64,000 bases of DNA, taken from positions 23,671 through 87,670 of the forward strand of contig JASDDH010000016.1 in the NCBI GenBank assembly GCA_030407505.1. Reading direction: 5' to 3'. Made by a program: the position numbers and the translations under genes. Of the stretch, positions 25,854 through 37,031 are shown piece after piece; the stretch's first letter is position 1; every line of letters begins with the position of its first letter. The DNA comes from Planococcus sp. APC 4015 (GTDB taxonomy: Bacteria > Actinomycetota > Actinomycetes > Actinomycetales > Microbacteriaceae). The notes below the pieces were generated by a model, which ran no database searches, was not told the origin of the DNA, and was given only the letters and a program-made list of their open reading frames with translations.

Positions 25854-27242
25854 TCAGTCGTGGAGCTCCCCCCGACCTTCGGGCGTGTTCAGGTGGGACT
25901 GCGAGTCACGCACCCCTGGGAGGGGTCCGTTCACCGTGAAGTAGCGCCCGCCGCCCGCGACGAGCAGCGTCTCGGCCGGGAACTTCGTGATGACCTCGCA
26001 CCCGTCGGCCGTCACCACGACCTCCTCCTCGATGCGCGCCGCGCCCCAGCCGTCGGATGCCGGCCAGTACGTCTCGAGGGCGAAGACCATGCCCTCCTCG
26101 AGCACCTCCGGATGATCGAGCGAGGTCAGGCGGGAGAAGATCGGCTTCTCCCAGATCGACAGTCCGACGCCGTGCCCGTACTGGAGCGCGAAGGCGGCCT
26201 CTTCGTCGGGGAACCCGAACTCCTCGGCCTTGGGCCAGAGGGTGACGATGTCGGCGGTCGTCGCACCGGGCTTCACCGCGGCGATCGCGACGTCCATGTA
26301 CTCGCGTGCCCGCGTATAGGCGTCCACCTGCGCGGGGCTCGCCGACCCGACGGCGAAGGTCCGGTAGTAGCAGGTGCGATAGCCGTTGAAGGAGTGCAGG
26401 ATGTCGAAGAACGCCGGGTCGCCCGGCCGCACGGCGCGATCCGAGTAGACATGCGGATGCGGTGCGCACCGCTCGCCCGAGATGGCGTTGACCCCTTCGA
26501 CGTACTCCGAGCCGGCGTCGTACAACGACTTCGACACGAGACCCACGCACTGGTTCTCCCGCACACCGGGCCGGAGGAACTCGTAGAGCTGGTCGTAGGC
26601 GGCATCCACCATCGAGGCGGCTGTCGTGAGGAGCGTGATCTCGTCGTCCGTCTTGATGCGGCGGGCCTCCATGAAGACCTGCTGCCCGTCCACGACCTCG
26701 ATGCCCTCCTTCTGCAGCGCGAAGAGGATCGGCAGCTCGACGACGTCGATCCCGAGCGGCTCGCCCATCAGGTCGAAGCGCTCGAGCTCGCGGCGGATCT
26801 TGCGGGCGACCTCCTCGGCGATCCCCGCGTCCGGCGGGAACGCACCCCGGAGAGTCGAGATCCCGGCACGGGCGCCCGACTCGAGCCGGGGGCGCTTCGC
26901 GCCGTGGTGCGGAGCGTGCGGGTCGGCGTCCGCCTCCATGTGGGTCTCGTGCAGCCACGGGTTCAGGAGGGCGTGGTGCTTGGCCGCCGAGCCGAAGTCC
27001 CACACGATGGGATCGGTCTTGCGGGTGATCAGGCAGAAGCGGATCAGCTTGTCCATCGCCCAGGTGCCGATGTGCGTGCCCGAGGCGTACCGGATGTTGC
27101 TGAAGTCGAACGCGAGCAGCGCGCCGAGCGACGAGCGCTCGAGCTCGGCGTGCAATCGGGCCAGGCGCTGATCGCGCAGCCGCTCGAAATCGACCCGTGC
27201 CTCCCAGTCGACACCCATCGTGCCGCGCGTCGCGATGCTCAT
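25854..27242 (-). CDS. M24 (pita-bread fold) hydrolase-like protein with altered metal site, paralogue B
   Basis: The 462-residue protein is a clear paralogue of the one at 15318-16628: VNAISGERCAPHPH, RPGDPAFFDILHSFNGYRTC and RIEEEVVVTADGCEVITKFP align without gaps. It shares the Cys in place of the second metal Asp. It differs at the second His of the active site (YGHGVGLSIWEKP has Trp where A has His) and carries an insertion of about 30 residues around HAPHHGAKRPRLE plus a longer tail. An AGAAGGAGCGGATC ribosome site fixes the start. The substrate is unknown; it and A may act on successive or related compounds. Confidence 0.85.
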   Translation of the reverse strand: MSIATRGTMGVDWEARVDFERLRDQRLARLHAELERSSLGALLAFDFSNIRYASGTHIGTWAMDKLIRFCLITRKTDPIVWDFGSAAKHHALLNPWLHETHMEADADPHAPHHGAKRPRLESGARAGISTLRGAFPPDAGIAEEVARKIRRELERFDLMGEPLGIDVVELPILFALQKEGIEVVDGQQVFMEARRIKTDDEITLLTTAASMVDAAYDQLYEFLRPGVRENQCVGLVSKSLYDAGSEYVEGVNAISGERCAPHPHVYSDRAVRPGDPAFFDILHSFNGYRTCYYRTFAVGSASPAQVDAYTRAREYMDVAIAAVKPGATTADIVTLWPKAEEFGFPDEEAAFALQYGHGVGLSIWEKPIFSRLTSLDHPEVLEEGMVFALETYWPASDGWGAARIEEEVVVTADGCEVITKFPAETLLVAGGGRYFTVNGPLPGVRDSQSHLNTPEGRGELHD

Positions 27243-27285
27243 GATCCGCTCCTTCTCGTGTGGGGTGCCGTCGTGTCCGCGTGCA

Positions 27286-27993
27286 TCAGGTGATGCGCCA
27301 GCCGCGGTCCACGTTCAGGCTGTGGGCCGAGACGCCGCGGTTGAAGAGCAGGAACTTCACCGCGTCGACGACGTCGACCATCGATGCGAGCTGTCCGCCG
27401 GGGGTCCTGCTCTCGTAGCCGTCGAGCACGCCGGCGGGCTTTCCCGCCCAGAACGGGCTGTCGCCGATGATGCCGGGGTGGAGCGCGTTGACCCGGATCG
27501 GGGCGAGCTCGTGCGCGAGCGTGTTCATGATCCCGTCCACGCCGCCGTTGATCGTGGAGACCGTCGTCGACCCGGGGTACGGAGCGTCCTTCGCCCGCCC
27601 GCCGAACAGGACGATGCCCGTGTCGACCGACGGCTCCAGCCGATCGAGCAGCGTGTGCACGGTCTCGGTGTAGCCCACGAGCTTCAGGGTGATCAGCCGG
27701 CGCGCACGCCCGATGTCGTATTCGCGGATCGTGTTGGCGTCGCGTTCGATCGCGGCCAGGACGAGACCGTCGAGCTTCGGCACGTCGGCGAGCTGGTCGG
27801 CGATGCCCTCCGGCTCCGAGACGTCCAGCGCGATGCCGAGCGCGTCGCCGCCGATCGACGACGCGATCTCCTCCGCGCTCTCCCGGCTCCGGCTGGTCAC
27901 GATCACGCGGTCCCCCCCGGCGGCGAGGTCCTTCGCGAGTTCGAGTCCGATCCCCGACGATCCGCCGGCGATGAGTATGGTGCGTCCGGTCAC
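27286..27993 (-). CDS. SDR-fold protein lacking the catalytic Tyr-Lys
   Basis: The 235-residue product has a Rossmann loop IAGGSSGIGLELAKDLAAGG and the late RVNALHPGIIGDSPFW of short-chain dehydrogenases. The usual catalytic YxxxK is absent: the equivalent stretch reads STINGGVDGIMNTLAHEL, and the Ser strand reads GIVLFGGRAKDA. The NNAG motif is also replaced. Related proteins with ING at this point exist, so this is a subfamily rather than a single mutation. The GTG start overlaps the bicupin stop (GTGA). It may be a non-redox isomerase or use another residue. Confidence 0.8.
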   Translation of the reverse strand: MTGRTILIAGGSSGIGLELAKDLAAGGDRVIVTSRSRESAEEIASSIGGDALGIALDVSEPEGIADQLADVPKLDGLVLAAIERDANTIREYDIGRARRLITLKLVGYTETVHTLLDRLEPSVDTGIVLFGGRAKDAPYPGSTTVSTINGGVDGIMNTLAHELAPIRVNALHPGIIGDSPFWAGKPAGVLDGYESRTPGGQLASMVDVVDAVKFLLFNRGVSAHSLNVDRGWRIT

Positions 27994-28883
27994 TGCTGCT
28001 CCTCCAGTCGTTCCTGCAAGTACTCCCAATCACGGGCGAAGCGGTAGGCGTGGCGCGCGGGCATCTGCGGCGCCTGCGTCTCGAGCCAGCGCACCTCGGC
28101 ACCGGTCGCGGCGAAGGAGTGCACGCAGCCGACGCCGGCCCAGGCGATGTCGCCCACCTGGAGCAGGAACTCCTGGCCGTCGAAGGTCGCCGCGACCTCG
28201 CCCTCCGTGATCAGATAGGCCTCTTCGAGGGGGTGGTCGTGCTTTCCCGCTTTGCCGTCGGGCTCGTACTGCACCATGAACATCGTGCCGAGCGTCGCCC
28301 CGAGATCGGAGTCGACCATCATCTTCAGGGTGATGCCGCTGTAGACGAGCAGGGCCGTGCGCATGCTCGCCGAGACGGCGAGGAGCTCCTGCGACTGCCG
28401 ACCCGGGTTCATGTGCTCGGCCGTGATGTTGCCGAAGGAGCGGGTGCGGGGATCACGCGTGTCCACGGCGATCGGATCGACGTCGGGGAGCTCGGGGACG
28501 CGATACGTGTCCGAGCCGTAGCGTTCCCGTGCAGGGGGCGTGAACAGGTCGGACCACGCGGCCGCACTGTCGCCCGAGGCGCGCCAGGCGTGAGGCACGC
28601 CGATCGGGATGACGCCGTAGTCGCCGGCGACCAGCCGCACCGTGGCCTCGGAGGTCGCGAGCACCACTTCGCCCTCGAGGATGTGGAAGCTCTCCTCGAA
28701 GGAATGCACGTGTGTTGCTGTGCGCCCCCCGGGCGCGAGCCGGGTGATTCCGAAATCGGTGTGAGCGGCTCCGTCGGCCTCGCCGACACCGCGCCAGCGC
28801 GTGACACCTTCGGCGCCCGGCGCCAGCGGGCCGGGGTCGAGATACTCGGCTTCTCCCGCACGTCGAACGACGAACCGCGCCAT
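27990..28883 (-). CDS. Bicupin, (S)-ureidoglycine aminohydrolase-like
   Basis: The 297-residue protein has two cupin domains, each with metal-type motifs. The first is HVHSFEESFHILEGEV with GDYGVIPIGVPHAW; the second is HDHPLEEAYLITEGEV with GDIAWAGVGCVHSF. This double-cupin layout and length match UGHY/AllE and related bicupins that act on small amines, but the sequence does not prove that reaction. It is the first gene of a four-gene operon (bicupin, SDR, M24-B, MFS) and starts 87 bases from an operator dyad and a TTGACA promoter. Confidence 0.85.
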   Translation of the reverse strand: MARFVVRRAGEAEYLDPGPLAPGAEGVTRWRGVGEADGAAHTDFGITRLAPGGRTATHVHSFEESFHILEGEVVLATSEATVRLVAGDYGVIPIGVPHAWRASGDSAAAWSDLFTPPARERYGSDTYRVPELPDVDPIAVDTRDPRTRSFGNITAEHMNPGRQSQELLAVSASMRTALLVYSGITLKMMVDSDLGATLGTMFMVQYEPDGKAGKHDHPLEEAYLITEGEVAATFDGQEFLLQVGDIAWAGVGCVHSFAATGAEVRWLETQAPQMPARHAYRFARDWEYLQERLEEQQ

Positions 28884-28969
28884 GCGCTGCCTCCCTCATC
28901 GGATCACACGCCGCCTCTTCGCGACGCAGTGCGAGTCGTCCCCGCACCGGCTCGCACCGGTCGACGGGT

Positions 28970-28986
28970 GTTCAGTCTCACTGAAC
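28970..28986. promoter_or_regulatory. Perfect 17-base operator dyad before the bicupin operon
   Basis: GTTCAGTCTCACTGAAC has perfect 7-base arms and a 3-base centre. It begins four bases downstream of the bicupin -10, so a bound protein would block transcription start. I see no second full copy in the window. Confidence 0.6.
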
Positions 28987-28989
28987 CCA

Positions 28990-29018
28990 TGTAAACGTCG
29001 ACCCCGCCTGATTGTCAA
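28990..29018 (-). promoter_or_regulatory. Promoter of the bicupin-SDR-M24-MFS operon
   Basis: A perfect -35 TTGACA (29013-29018, minus strand) is followed after 17 bases by TTTACA (28990-28995). The transcript would start inside or next to the 17-base dyad at 28970-28986. Confidence 0.55.
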
Positions 29019-29194
29019 GCGGCAAAGATGCGACCGCCCTCCACTGTTGGGAACGGCCCTCTATCCATATTCGTGTGAATGCGTCATGCTGGTGCCGTTG
29101 CGACGTTCGTCCTGACTGTACAACCCGCTGAACGGTCTGAGCTCCGACGTCGCGCACACCTCTGTTGCAGACTGCTGATCGAAGGAGATCACTG

Positions 29195-30622
29195 ATGACG
29201 GATTCCCCGACCCCCCGCGACGGTCAGCCGATCGTCTTCCGCAACGGGATCGTGCTGACGATGGACGACGCGCGCACGGTGATCCCCCGAGGCGACGTGC
29301 TCGTCATCGACGGCAAGATCGCCGAGGTCGGCGTGAACGTGGCCGCACCCGACGATGCCTTCGAGATCGACGCTGCCGGCGGCATCCTGATGCCCGGCAT
29401 GGTCGACACCCACCGGCATATGTGGCAGACCGCGATGCGCGCCTACGGTGCGGATTGGACGCTCACGCAGTACTTCGTCTGGTACTACCTGCAGCACGGC
29501 GCCAAGTTCCGCCCCCAGGACTACGCCGCGGGCAACCTGATCTCGGCGCTCGACGCCGTCGAGTCCGGGGTCACGACGAGCGTGGACTGGTCCCACGGGC
29601 TGCGCACCATCGAGCACGGCGAGGCCGCGTACGAAGCCCTCGCCACATCTCCCGGCCGCTACGTCTTCGCCTACGGCAACATCCATCAGTCGCCGTGGGA
29701 ATGGACCGCGGATCCCGCCGTTCAGGACCTGCTCACCCGGTCCCGCGACGATTCGCGGATGTTCGGCACGCAGATCGCCTTCGACGTGCCCAACCAGGAC
29801 GAGAGCTTCCCCGAGCTGGCGGCCTACCGCGTCGCGAAAGAACTCGGCCTGCGCGTCACGACGCACGCCGGCGTCTGGGGCGCCACGAACGACTGGGGCA
29901 TCCGCAACGCCTACGAGGCCGGCGTCATGGACGAGGGCTTCACCTATGTGCACGCGGCGTCGCTGTCGGCCGACTCATACCAGAAGATCGCCGCGACCGG
30001 CGGAAACGTCTCTCTGGCCACCGAGTCCGAAGACACCTGCGGTCAGGGCTACCCGCCCATCCACCACCTGCGCCGCTACGGGATTCCGACGTCGCTGTCG
30101 GTGGACACGAGCGTGTGGTTCAGCGCCGATCTGTTCTCCGCCATGCGCGCCACCGTCAACGCAGACCGTGCGCTCGAGCACTACCACGCCCACCAGCTCG
30201 AGCCTGCCGAGACCGTGACCCACGTCAAGCTGCGCGCGCAGGAGGTCGTCGAGATGGCCACGCGCGGCGGCGCGAAGGCCCTGGGCAAGGATCACCTGAT
30301 CGGGTCTCTCGAGAAGGGCAAGCTCGGCGACGTCGTGCTGCTCAAGAACGAGCACTCCCCCACCTGGGCGCCGCTGATCAATCCCTGGGGCCAGATCGTC
30401 TACCAGGCGCAGCGCGGCGACGTGCACACGGTTCTGGTCGGCGGCGAGGTCGTCAAGTCCGAAGGCAGGGTGGTCGCGGGCGACCTCGCCGGGGTGCGGC
30501 GCAAGCTGGACGACACCGTGGCCCACCTCGAGCGCGAGGTCGGTGACGACTGGGCCGCCGGACAGTTCCCCGACATCCCCGAGACCGAAGTGCTCTACAA
30601 CCCGTACCAGTACAAGAAGTGA
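29195..30622 (+). CDS. Amidohydrolase-family deaminase/hydrolase (MtaD/TrzN/8-oxoguanine deaminase branch)
   Basis: The 475-residue enzyme has an N-terminal beta-sandwich (FRNGIVLTMDDARTVIP), the metal motif VDTHRHMWQTAMR, a third His in LRVTTHAGVWG, a fourth in YVHAASLSADS and the Asp in SLSVDTSVWFS. This set fits the single-metal deaminase/chlorohydrolase branch acting on ring amines or aminated heterocycles. The start follows GAAGGAGATC. It is translationally coupled to a RidA gene, which would suit clean-up of an imine or enamine released by deamination. Confidence 0.88.
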   Translation: MTDSPTPRDGQPIVFRNGIVLTMDDARTVIPRGDVLVIDGKIAEVGVNVAAPDDAFEIDAAGGILMPGMVDTHRHMWQTAMRAYGADWTLTQYFVWYYLQHGAKFRPQDYAAGNLISALDAVESGVTTSVDWSHGLRTIEHGEAAYEALATSPGRYVFAYGNIHQSPWEWTADPAVQDLLTRSRDDSRMFGTQIAFDVPNQDESFPELAAYRVAKELGLRVTTHAGVWGATNDWGIRNAYEAGVMDEGFTYVHAASLSADSYQKIAATGGNVSLATESEDTCGQGYPPIHHLRRYGIPTSLSVDTSVWFSADLFSAMRATVNADRALEHYHAHQLEPAETVTHVKLRAQEVVEMATRGGAKALGKDHLIGSLEKGKLGDVVLLKNEHSPTWAPLINPWGQIVYQAQRGDVHTVLVGGEVVKSEGRVVAGDLAGVRRKLDDTVAHLEREVGDDWAAGQFPDIPETEVLYNPYQYKK

Positions 30623-31011
30623 CCGACCGCCCGCGGATCATCCGCCACCCGGCCCCGGTGTTCCCGGGCATCTCCGACAGCGTTCGCGTGTCGGCGGGCG
30701 ACCTCCTGTTCGTCTCGGGCGCGGTCGCGCTCGGGACGGAAGGGGTGCCGCCCGCCGACTTCGAGAGCGCCGTGGAGGCGACCTACACGCAGCTCCTTCG
30801 CGCGTTGGATGTCGGCGGCGCACGCTTCTCGGACGTCGTCAGGGTGAACGTCTACATCGTCGACCTCGATGACGACCGGCTCGCCGTCTGGCGGACGACC
30901 CGCGACCGGATGGTCGGCTCGGCGGATCTTCCGGCGAGCACGCTGATCGGAGTGCAGTCGCTCGTCGGCGGCGCGCAGATCGAGATCGACGCGGTCGCCG
31001 CCGTCGGCTGA
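30619..31011 (+). CDS. RidA/YjgF-family protein without the canonical arginine
   Basis: The 130-residue product has LLFVSGAVALG, AVEATYTQLLRALDVGGARFSDVVRVNVYI and the C-terminal QIEIDAVAA of the family. The residue equivalent to the enamine-deaminase arginine (VEVARL in RidA) is replaced in LIGVQSL. It belongs to one of the Rid1-7-type groups whose activity is mostly unknown. The GTG start overlaps the amidohydrolase stop (GTGA). It converges on glgP with seven bases between the genes. Confidence 0.85.
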   Translation: MTDRPRIIRHPAPVFPGISDSVRVSAGDLLFVSGAVALGTEGVPPADFESAVEATYTQLLRALDVGGARFSDVVRVNVYIVDLDDDRLAVWRTTRDRMVGSADLPASTLIGVQSLVGGAQIEIDAVAAVG

Positions 31012-31018
31012 GCGGAGC

Positions 31019-33535
<2,517 letters not shown>

Positions 33536-33627
33536 ACAGCGACGCTATCGGTCAGAGCCGCTCGAGCGTCACCGCCGACGCGTTCTCTCGGCCATGTTTT
33601 ACGTTGTGGTCACAAATCTGCTGTCGA

Positions 33628-34620
33628 TCAGCCCGCGGCCCGCGTGCTCGACACCTGGTACAGGGCGACGGAGGCCGCGATGCCGGCGTTGAGCGACTCG
33701 GCCGCTGCCGAGATCGGGATCGAGACGATCTGGTCGCATGTCTCGGTGACCAGGCGCGACAGGCCCTTGCCCTCCGAGCCCACGACGATCACCACGGGGC
33801 GGTCGGCGAGCTTCAGATCGGGCAGCGACACGTCGCCCCCGCCCGCGAGACCCAGCACGAAGACGCCCTGCTTCTTGAACTCCTTGAGCGTCGTGGTCAG
33901 GTTCGGGGCGATCGCCACGGGCGTGCGCGCGACCGCGCCGGCGCTCGTCTTCCACACCGCCGAGTTCACGCTCGCCGAGCGACGCTGGGGCACGATGACC
34001 CCGTGACCGCCGAACGCCGCTGTCGAGCGCACGATCGCGCCGAGGTTGCGGGGGTCGGTGATGCCGTCGAGCGCGACGAAGAGGGGCAGGTGGCCCGCGT
34101 CGATCGCGCTCTCGAGCAGGTCCTGCGGGTGGGCGTACTCGTACGGCGGCACCTTGACCGCCACACCCTGGTGCACGCCGTCGAACCCGGCCATGCGGTC
34201 GAGTTCGGGGCGGGTGACTTCGAGTACCGGGATGCCGCGATTCGTCGCGATCGCGAGCATCTCCTTCACGCGGTCGTCCATCTCGACGCGCTGCGCGATG
34301 TAGAACGCCGTCGCGGGGATCTTGGCCCTCAGCGCCTCGAGCACCGAGTTGCGGCCGGTGACCGTCTCGGTGTCGTCTTCCTTCTTGCCGGCGCGCTGGC
34401 TTCTTCCCGCGCCCTGAGCGGGACGCGCGGAGCCGCCCTTGCCGCCCGCGGCGGTGTAGCGCTCGGCCGCGGCCTTGCGCTTGCCCGCGGGGTGCCACGC
34501 ACGGTCTTCGGCCTTCGGCGTCGGACCACGGCCCTCGAGGCCGCGCTTGTTCTTGCCGCCGGTGCCCTTGGTGGGACCCTTGCCGCCCTTGCTCGCGCCG
34601 GGGCGCCCTGGCTTAGCCAT
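33628..34620 (-). CDS. rlmB: 23S rRNA 2'-O-ribose methyltransferase RlmB (TrmH/SpoU family)
   Basis: The 330-residue protein has a long basic Gly/Lys-rich N-terminal extension (about 85 residues), a substrate-binding domain from [14 protein letters not shown], and a knotted SPOUT domain: [41 protein letters not shown] and [21 protein letters not shown]. It should methylate a guanosine in 23S rRNA. Its ATG lies inside the 3' end of cysS (8-base overlap), the same cysS-rlmB order as in mycobacteria. Confidence 0.93.
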   Translation of the reverse strand: MAKPGRPGASKGGKGPTKGTGGKNKRGLEGRGPTPKAEDRAWHPAGKRKAAAERYTAAGGKGGSARPAQGAGRSQRAGKKEDDTETVTGRNSVLEALRAKIPATAFYIAQRVEMDDRVKEMLAIATNRGIPVLEVTRPELDRMAGFDGVHQGVAVKVPPYEYAHPQDLLESAIDAGHLPLFVALDGITDPRNLGAIVRSTAAFGGHGVIVPQRRSASVNSAVWKTSAGAVARTPVAIAPNLTTTLKEFKKQGVFVLGLAGGGDVSLPDLKLADRPVVIVVGSEGKGLSRLVTETCDQIVSIPISAAAESLNAGIAASVALYQVSSTRAAG

Positions 34621-36010
34621 CGATACTCCAATGTGTCCCGTCGGGACCGTCCTCGAGGGCGATGCCGGCGGCCGCGATCGCGTCGCGGATCCGGTCGGCA
34701 CTCGCCCAGTCCTTCGCAGCGCGCGCCTCGGCGCGCTGCGTGATCATCGTCTGCACGAGGGCGTCGAGAGCCGACGCCTCGGGAGCGGAGTCGGCCGAAC
34801 GCCACTGCGGGTCCAGGGGGTTCAGCCCCAGGATCCCCACCATGCGTCCGACCTCGACGGACGCGCGTGCGGCCGCCTCGTGGTCACCGGCGTCGAGCGC
34901 AGCGTTGCCCGCGCGCACCGTCTCGTGCACGACCGCGAGTGCCTGCGGCACCCCGAGGTCGTCGTCCATGGCCTCGGCGAACGGCGACGGGAGGTCGGCG
35001 ACGGTGAGCCAGCTCTGCGTGCCGAGCACCCGTGCGGCGCGTTCCATGAACGAACGGATGCGGCTCATCGCGGCATCCGCCTCGTCGAACGTCGTCGGGG
35101 TGACGCTGAGGCTCGAGCGGTAGTGGGCGGCGGCGAGCGCGTAGCGCACCACCAGCGGGTCGCGGGTGCGCAGCAGGTCGTCGGCGAGCAGCACGTTGCC
35201 CAGCGACTTCGACATCTTCTGATCGCCCACCGTGACGAGACCGTTGTGCACCCAGTACCGTGCGAACGGATCACCCGCGGCGGTGGACTGCGCTAGCTCG
35301 TTCTCGTGGTGGGGGAACCGCAGGTCGAGTCCGCCGCCGTGGATGTCGAACTCGGGTCCGAGGTAGCGGCGCGACATCGCGGAGCACTCGATGTGCCAGC
35401 CCGGCCGCCCGGCGCCCCACGGAGACTCCCACGTGGCCGAGGCGGGCTCGTCGGCCTTCGCGCCCTTCCACAGGGCGAAGTCGCGAGGATCGCGCTTGCC
35501 GGCATCCGTGTCGCCCGAGGGCTCCATCGCGTCGGCGCGCTGGTTGGTGAGAGCGCCGTACTCGCTCCACGACAGCACATCGAAGTACACGCTGCCGTCG
35601 GCGGCGTAGGCGTGCCCGCCCGACATCAGCCGCTCGATGAGCTCGATCATCTGCGGGATGGATGCCGTCGCCCGCGGCTCGTAGGTCGGGGGCAGGATGC
35701 CGATGGCACCGTACGCCCGCGTGAAGGCGAGCTCCATGCGATAGGCCAGCGCCCACCACGGCTCGACGGGCGTCGCATTGGCGAGCACCTTGTCATCGAT
35801 GTCGGTGACGTTGCGCACGAACGTCACGCGGCCGTAGCGGTGGGCGAGCCAGCGACGCAGGATGTCGAAGCTCAGCGCCGCGCGCAGGTGGCCGATGTGG
35901 GGGCCGGACTGCACCGTCGGACCGCAGACGTAGATCGTGACGTTCGAGGGGTCGCTCGGCTCGAAGTCGCACAGGGTCTGCGCTTTCGAGTCGTGGAGCC
36001 GGATCGTCAC
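34613..36010 (-). CDS. cysS: Cysteinyl-tRNA synthetase
   Basis: The 465-residue class I synthetase charges tRNA-Cys. It has the zinc Cys in VCGPTV, the HIGH-like motif [11 protein letters not shown], the [15 protein letters not shown] region with further zinc ligands, and KMSKS in [11 protein letters not shown]. Length and motif order are standard for CysS rather than the related mycothiol ligase MshC. It is followed by rlmB with an 8-base overlap. Upstream the expected ispDF gene is separated by an opposing EamA transporter gene. Confidence 0.96.
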   Translation of the reverse strand: MTIRLHDSKAQTLCDFEPSDPSNVTIYVCGPTVQSGPHIGHLRAALSFDILRRWLAHRYGRVTFVRNVTDIDDKVLANATPVEPWWALAYRMELAFTRAYGAIGILPPTYEPRATASIPQMIELIERLMSGGHAYAADGSVYFDVLSWSEYGALTNQRADAMEPSGDTDAGKRDPRDFALWKGAKADEPASATWESPWGAGRPGWHIECSAMSRRYLGPEFDIHGGGLDLRFPHHENELAQSTAAGDPFARYWVHNGLVTVGDQKMSKSLGNVLLADDLLRTRDPLVVRYALAAAHYRSSLSVTPTTFDEADAAMSRIRSFMERAARVLGTQSWLTVADLPSPFAEAMDDDLGVPQALAVVHETVRAGNAALDAGDHEAAARASVEVGRMVGILGLNPLDPQWRSADSAPEASALDALVQTMITQRAEARAAKDWASADRIRDAIAAAGIALEDGPDGTHWSIDG

Positions 36011-36037
36011 CGCCCCAGCCTACCGGCGACGCCCTGC

Positions 36038-36070
36038 CCGGTTGCTGAGCCCCTCTCCGGTTGCTGAGCC
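36038..36070. repeat. Tandem 14-base direct repeat upstream of cysS
   Basis: CCGGTTGCTGAGCC occurs at 36038-36051 and again at 36057-36070, five bases apart, in the gap between the divergent cysS and EamA genes. The second copy runs into TGTGGAAGC, which resembles short dispersed repeats ending in GTCGAAAC-like sequence in related genomes. Confidence 0.6.
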
Positions 36071-36103
36071 TGTGGAAGCACCCGGGACCGGTAGAACTGT
36101 TAC

Positions 36104-37027
36104 GTGCACGTTCTCGCCGTCCTCGCCGCAGCATTGCTGTTCGGCACGACCGGCACGTCGCAGGCTCTCGGTCCAGACGGCACCACTCCGCTGTCCATCG
36201 GCGTCATGCGCATGGTCATCGGCGGCACGGGTCTGGCCGTCATCGCCTTCACCCTCGCCGCACGGCACCGACGCTCGCCGGGATCACCGCCGTCGCCCAG
36301 CCTCGGCATCCGTCCGGTGTCGCTCATGGTGCTCACCGGCTTCTGCCTCGCGCTCTACCAGCCGCTGTTCTTCCTCGGCACCGAGCGCAACGGCGTGGCC
36401 GTGGGCACCGTCGTCGCCCTCGGCTCGGCCCCGATCCTCGCGGGCCTGCTCGAATGGGCGCTCACCCGACGCGTGCCGTCGTCGACCTGGATGCTCGCGA
36501 CGGCTCTCGCCACCGCCGGGGTCGTTCTGCTCGGGTTCGGCGGCGAGGCGGGCGGCGCTGGCGGCACCGACCCCGTCGGACTGCTCGGCTCGGTCGGGGC
36601 GGGCGCGTCGTTCGCCGTCATCGCCAACGCGCAGAGACGGCTGCTGGATGCCGGCTGGGATCCGTTCACGGTCGTCGGCGCGATGGGGGCGTCGTCGGCC
36701 GTCATCGCCGCCCTGGGACTGCCGTTCGTCGACATCTCGTGGCTCGGGACGACGTCGGGTCTCGTGATGGCGCTGTGGCTCGGGCTTGCGACGATCTCGA
36801 TCGCCTATGTGCTCTTCACGTGGGGGCTCTCGGGACTCACGGCCGCCACCGCGGCGACCCTCACGCTGGGCGAGCCGCTCACGGCATCCGTCTTCGGGAT
36901 CGTCGTGCTCGGCGAGCGTCTCTCGGTGCTCGCCATCGGTGGGCTCGTCGTGCTCGCCGCGGGCCTCGCCCTGCTCGCGTGGGGCTCGCGATCGCGCGAC
37001 CCCCGCCCGTTCGCCCTCGAGGGCTGA
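36104..37027 (+). CDS. EamA/DMT-family transporter
   Basis: The 307-residue protein has ten hydrophobic segments arranged as two EamA repeats: LAAALLFGTTGTSQALGP with RMVIGGTGLAV in the first, and GLLGSVGAGASFAVIANAQR with LTLGEPLTASVFGIVVLGERL in the second. That last stretch is the standard EamA ending. It should be an inner-membrane metabolite exporter of unknown substrate. It is inserted in opposite orientation between cysS and ispDF, which are neighbours in many actinobacteria. GTG start. Confidence 0.9.
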   Translation: MHVLAVLAAALLFGTTGTSQALGPDGTTPLSIGVMRMVIGGTGLAVIAFTLAARHRRSPGSPPSPSLGIRPVSLMVLTGFCLALYQPLFFLGTERNGVAVGTVVALGSAPILAGLLEWALTRRVPSSTWMLATALATAGVVLLGFGGEAGGAGGTDPVGLLGSVGAGASFAVIANAQRRLLDAGWDPFTVVGAMGASSAVIAALGLPFVDISWLGTTSGLVMALWLGLATISIAYVLFTWGLSGLTAATAATLTLGEPLTASVFGIVVLGERLSVLAIGGLVVLAAGLALLAWGSRSRDPRPFALEG

Positions 37028-37031
37028 GCGC

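Larger units (their letters stand above)
28884..29194. promoter_or_regulatory. Divergent control region between bicupin and amidohydrolase operons
   Basis: These 311 bases hold no gene I can support. They contain the bicupin promoter and its 17-base operator (listed separately). Towards the plus-strand amidohydrolase gene I see only a half-site CTGAAC at 29134-29139, an AT-richer stretch around 29062-29080 and a GAAGGAGATC ribosome site before 29195. Confidence 0.6.

Noticed and set aside
25930..25940. GTTCACC-type unit within the M24-B gene
   Set aside because: Single unit inside coding sequence, far from a promoter.
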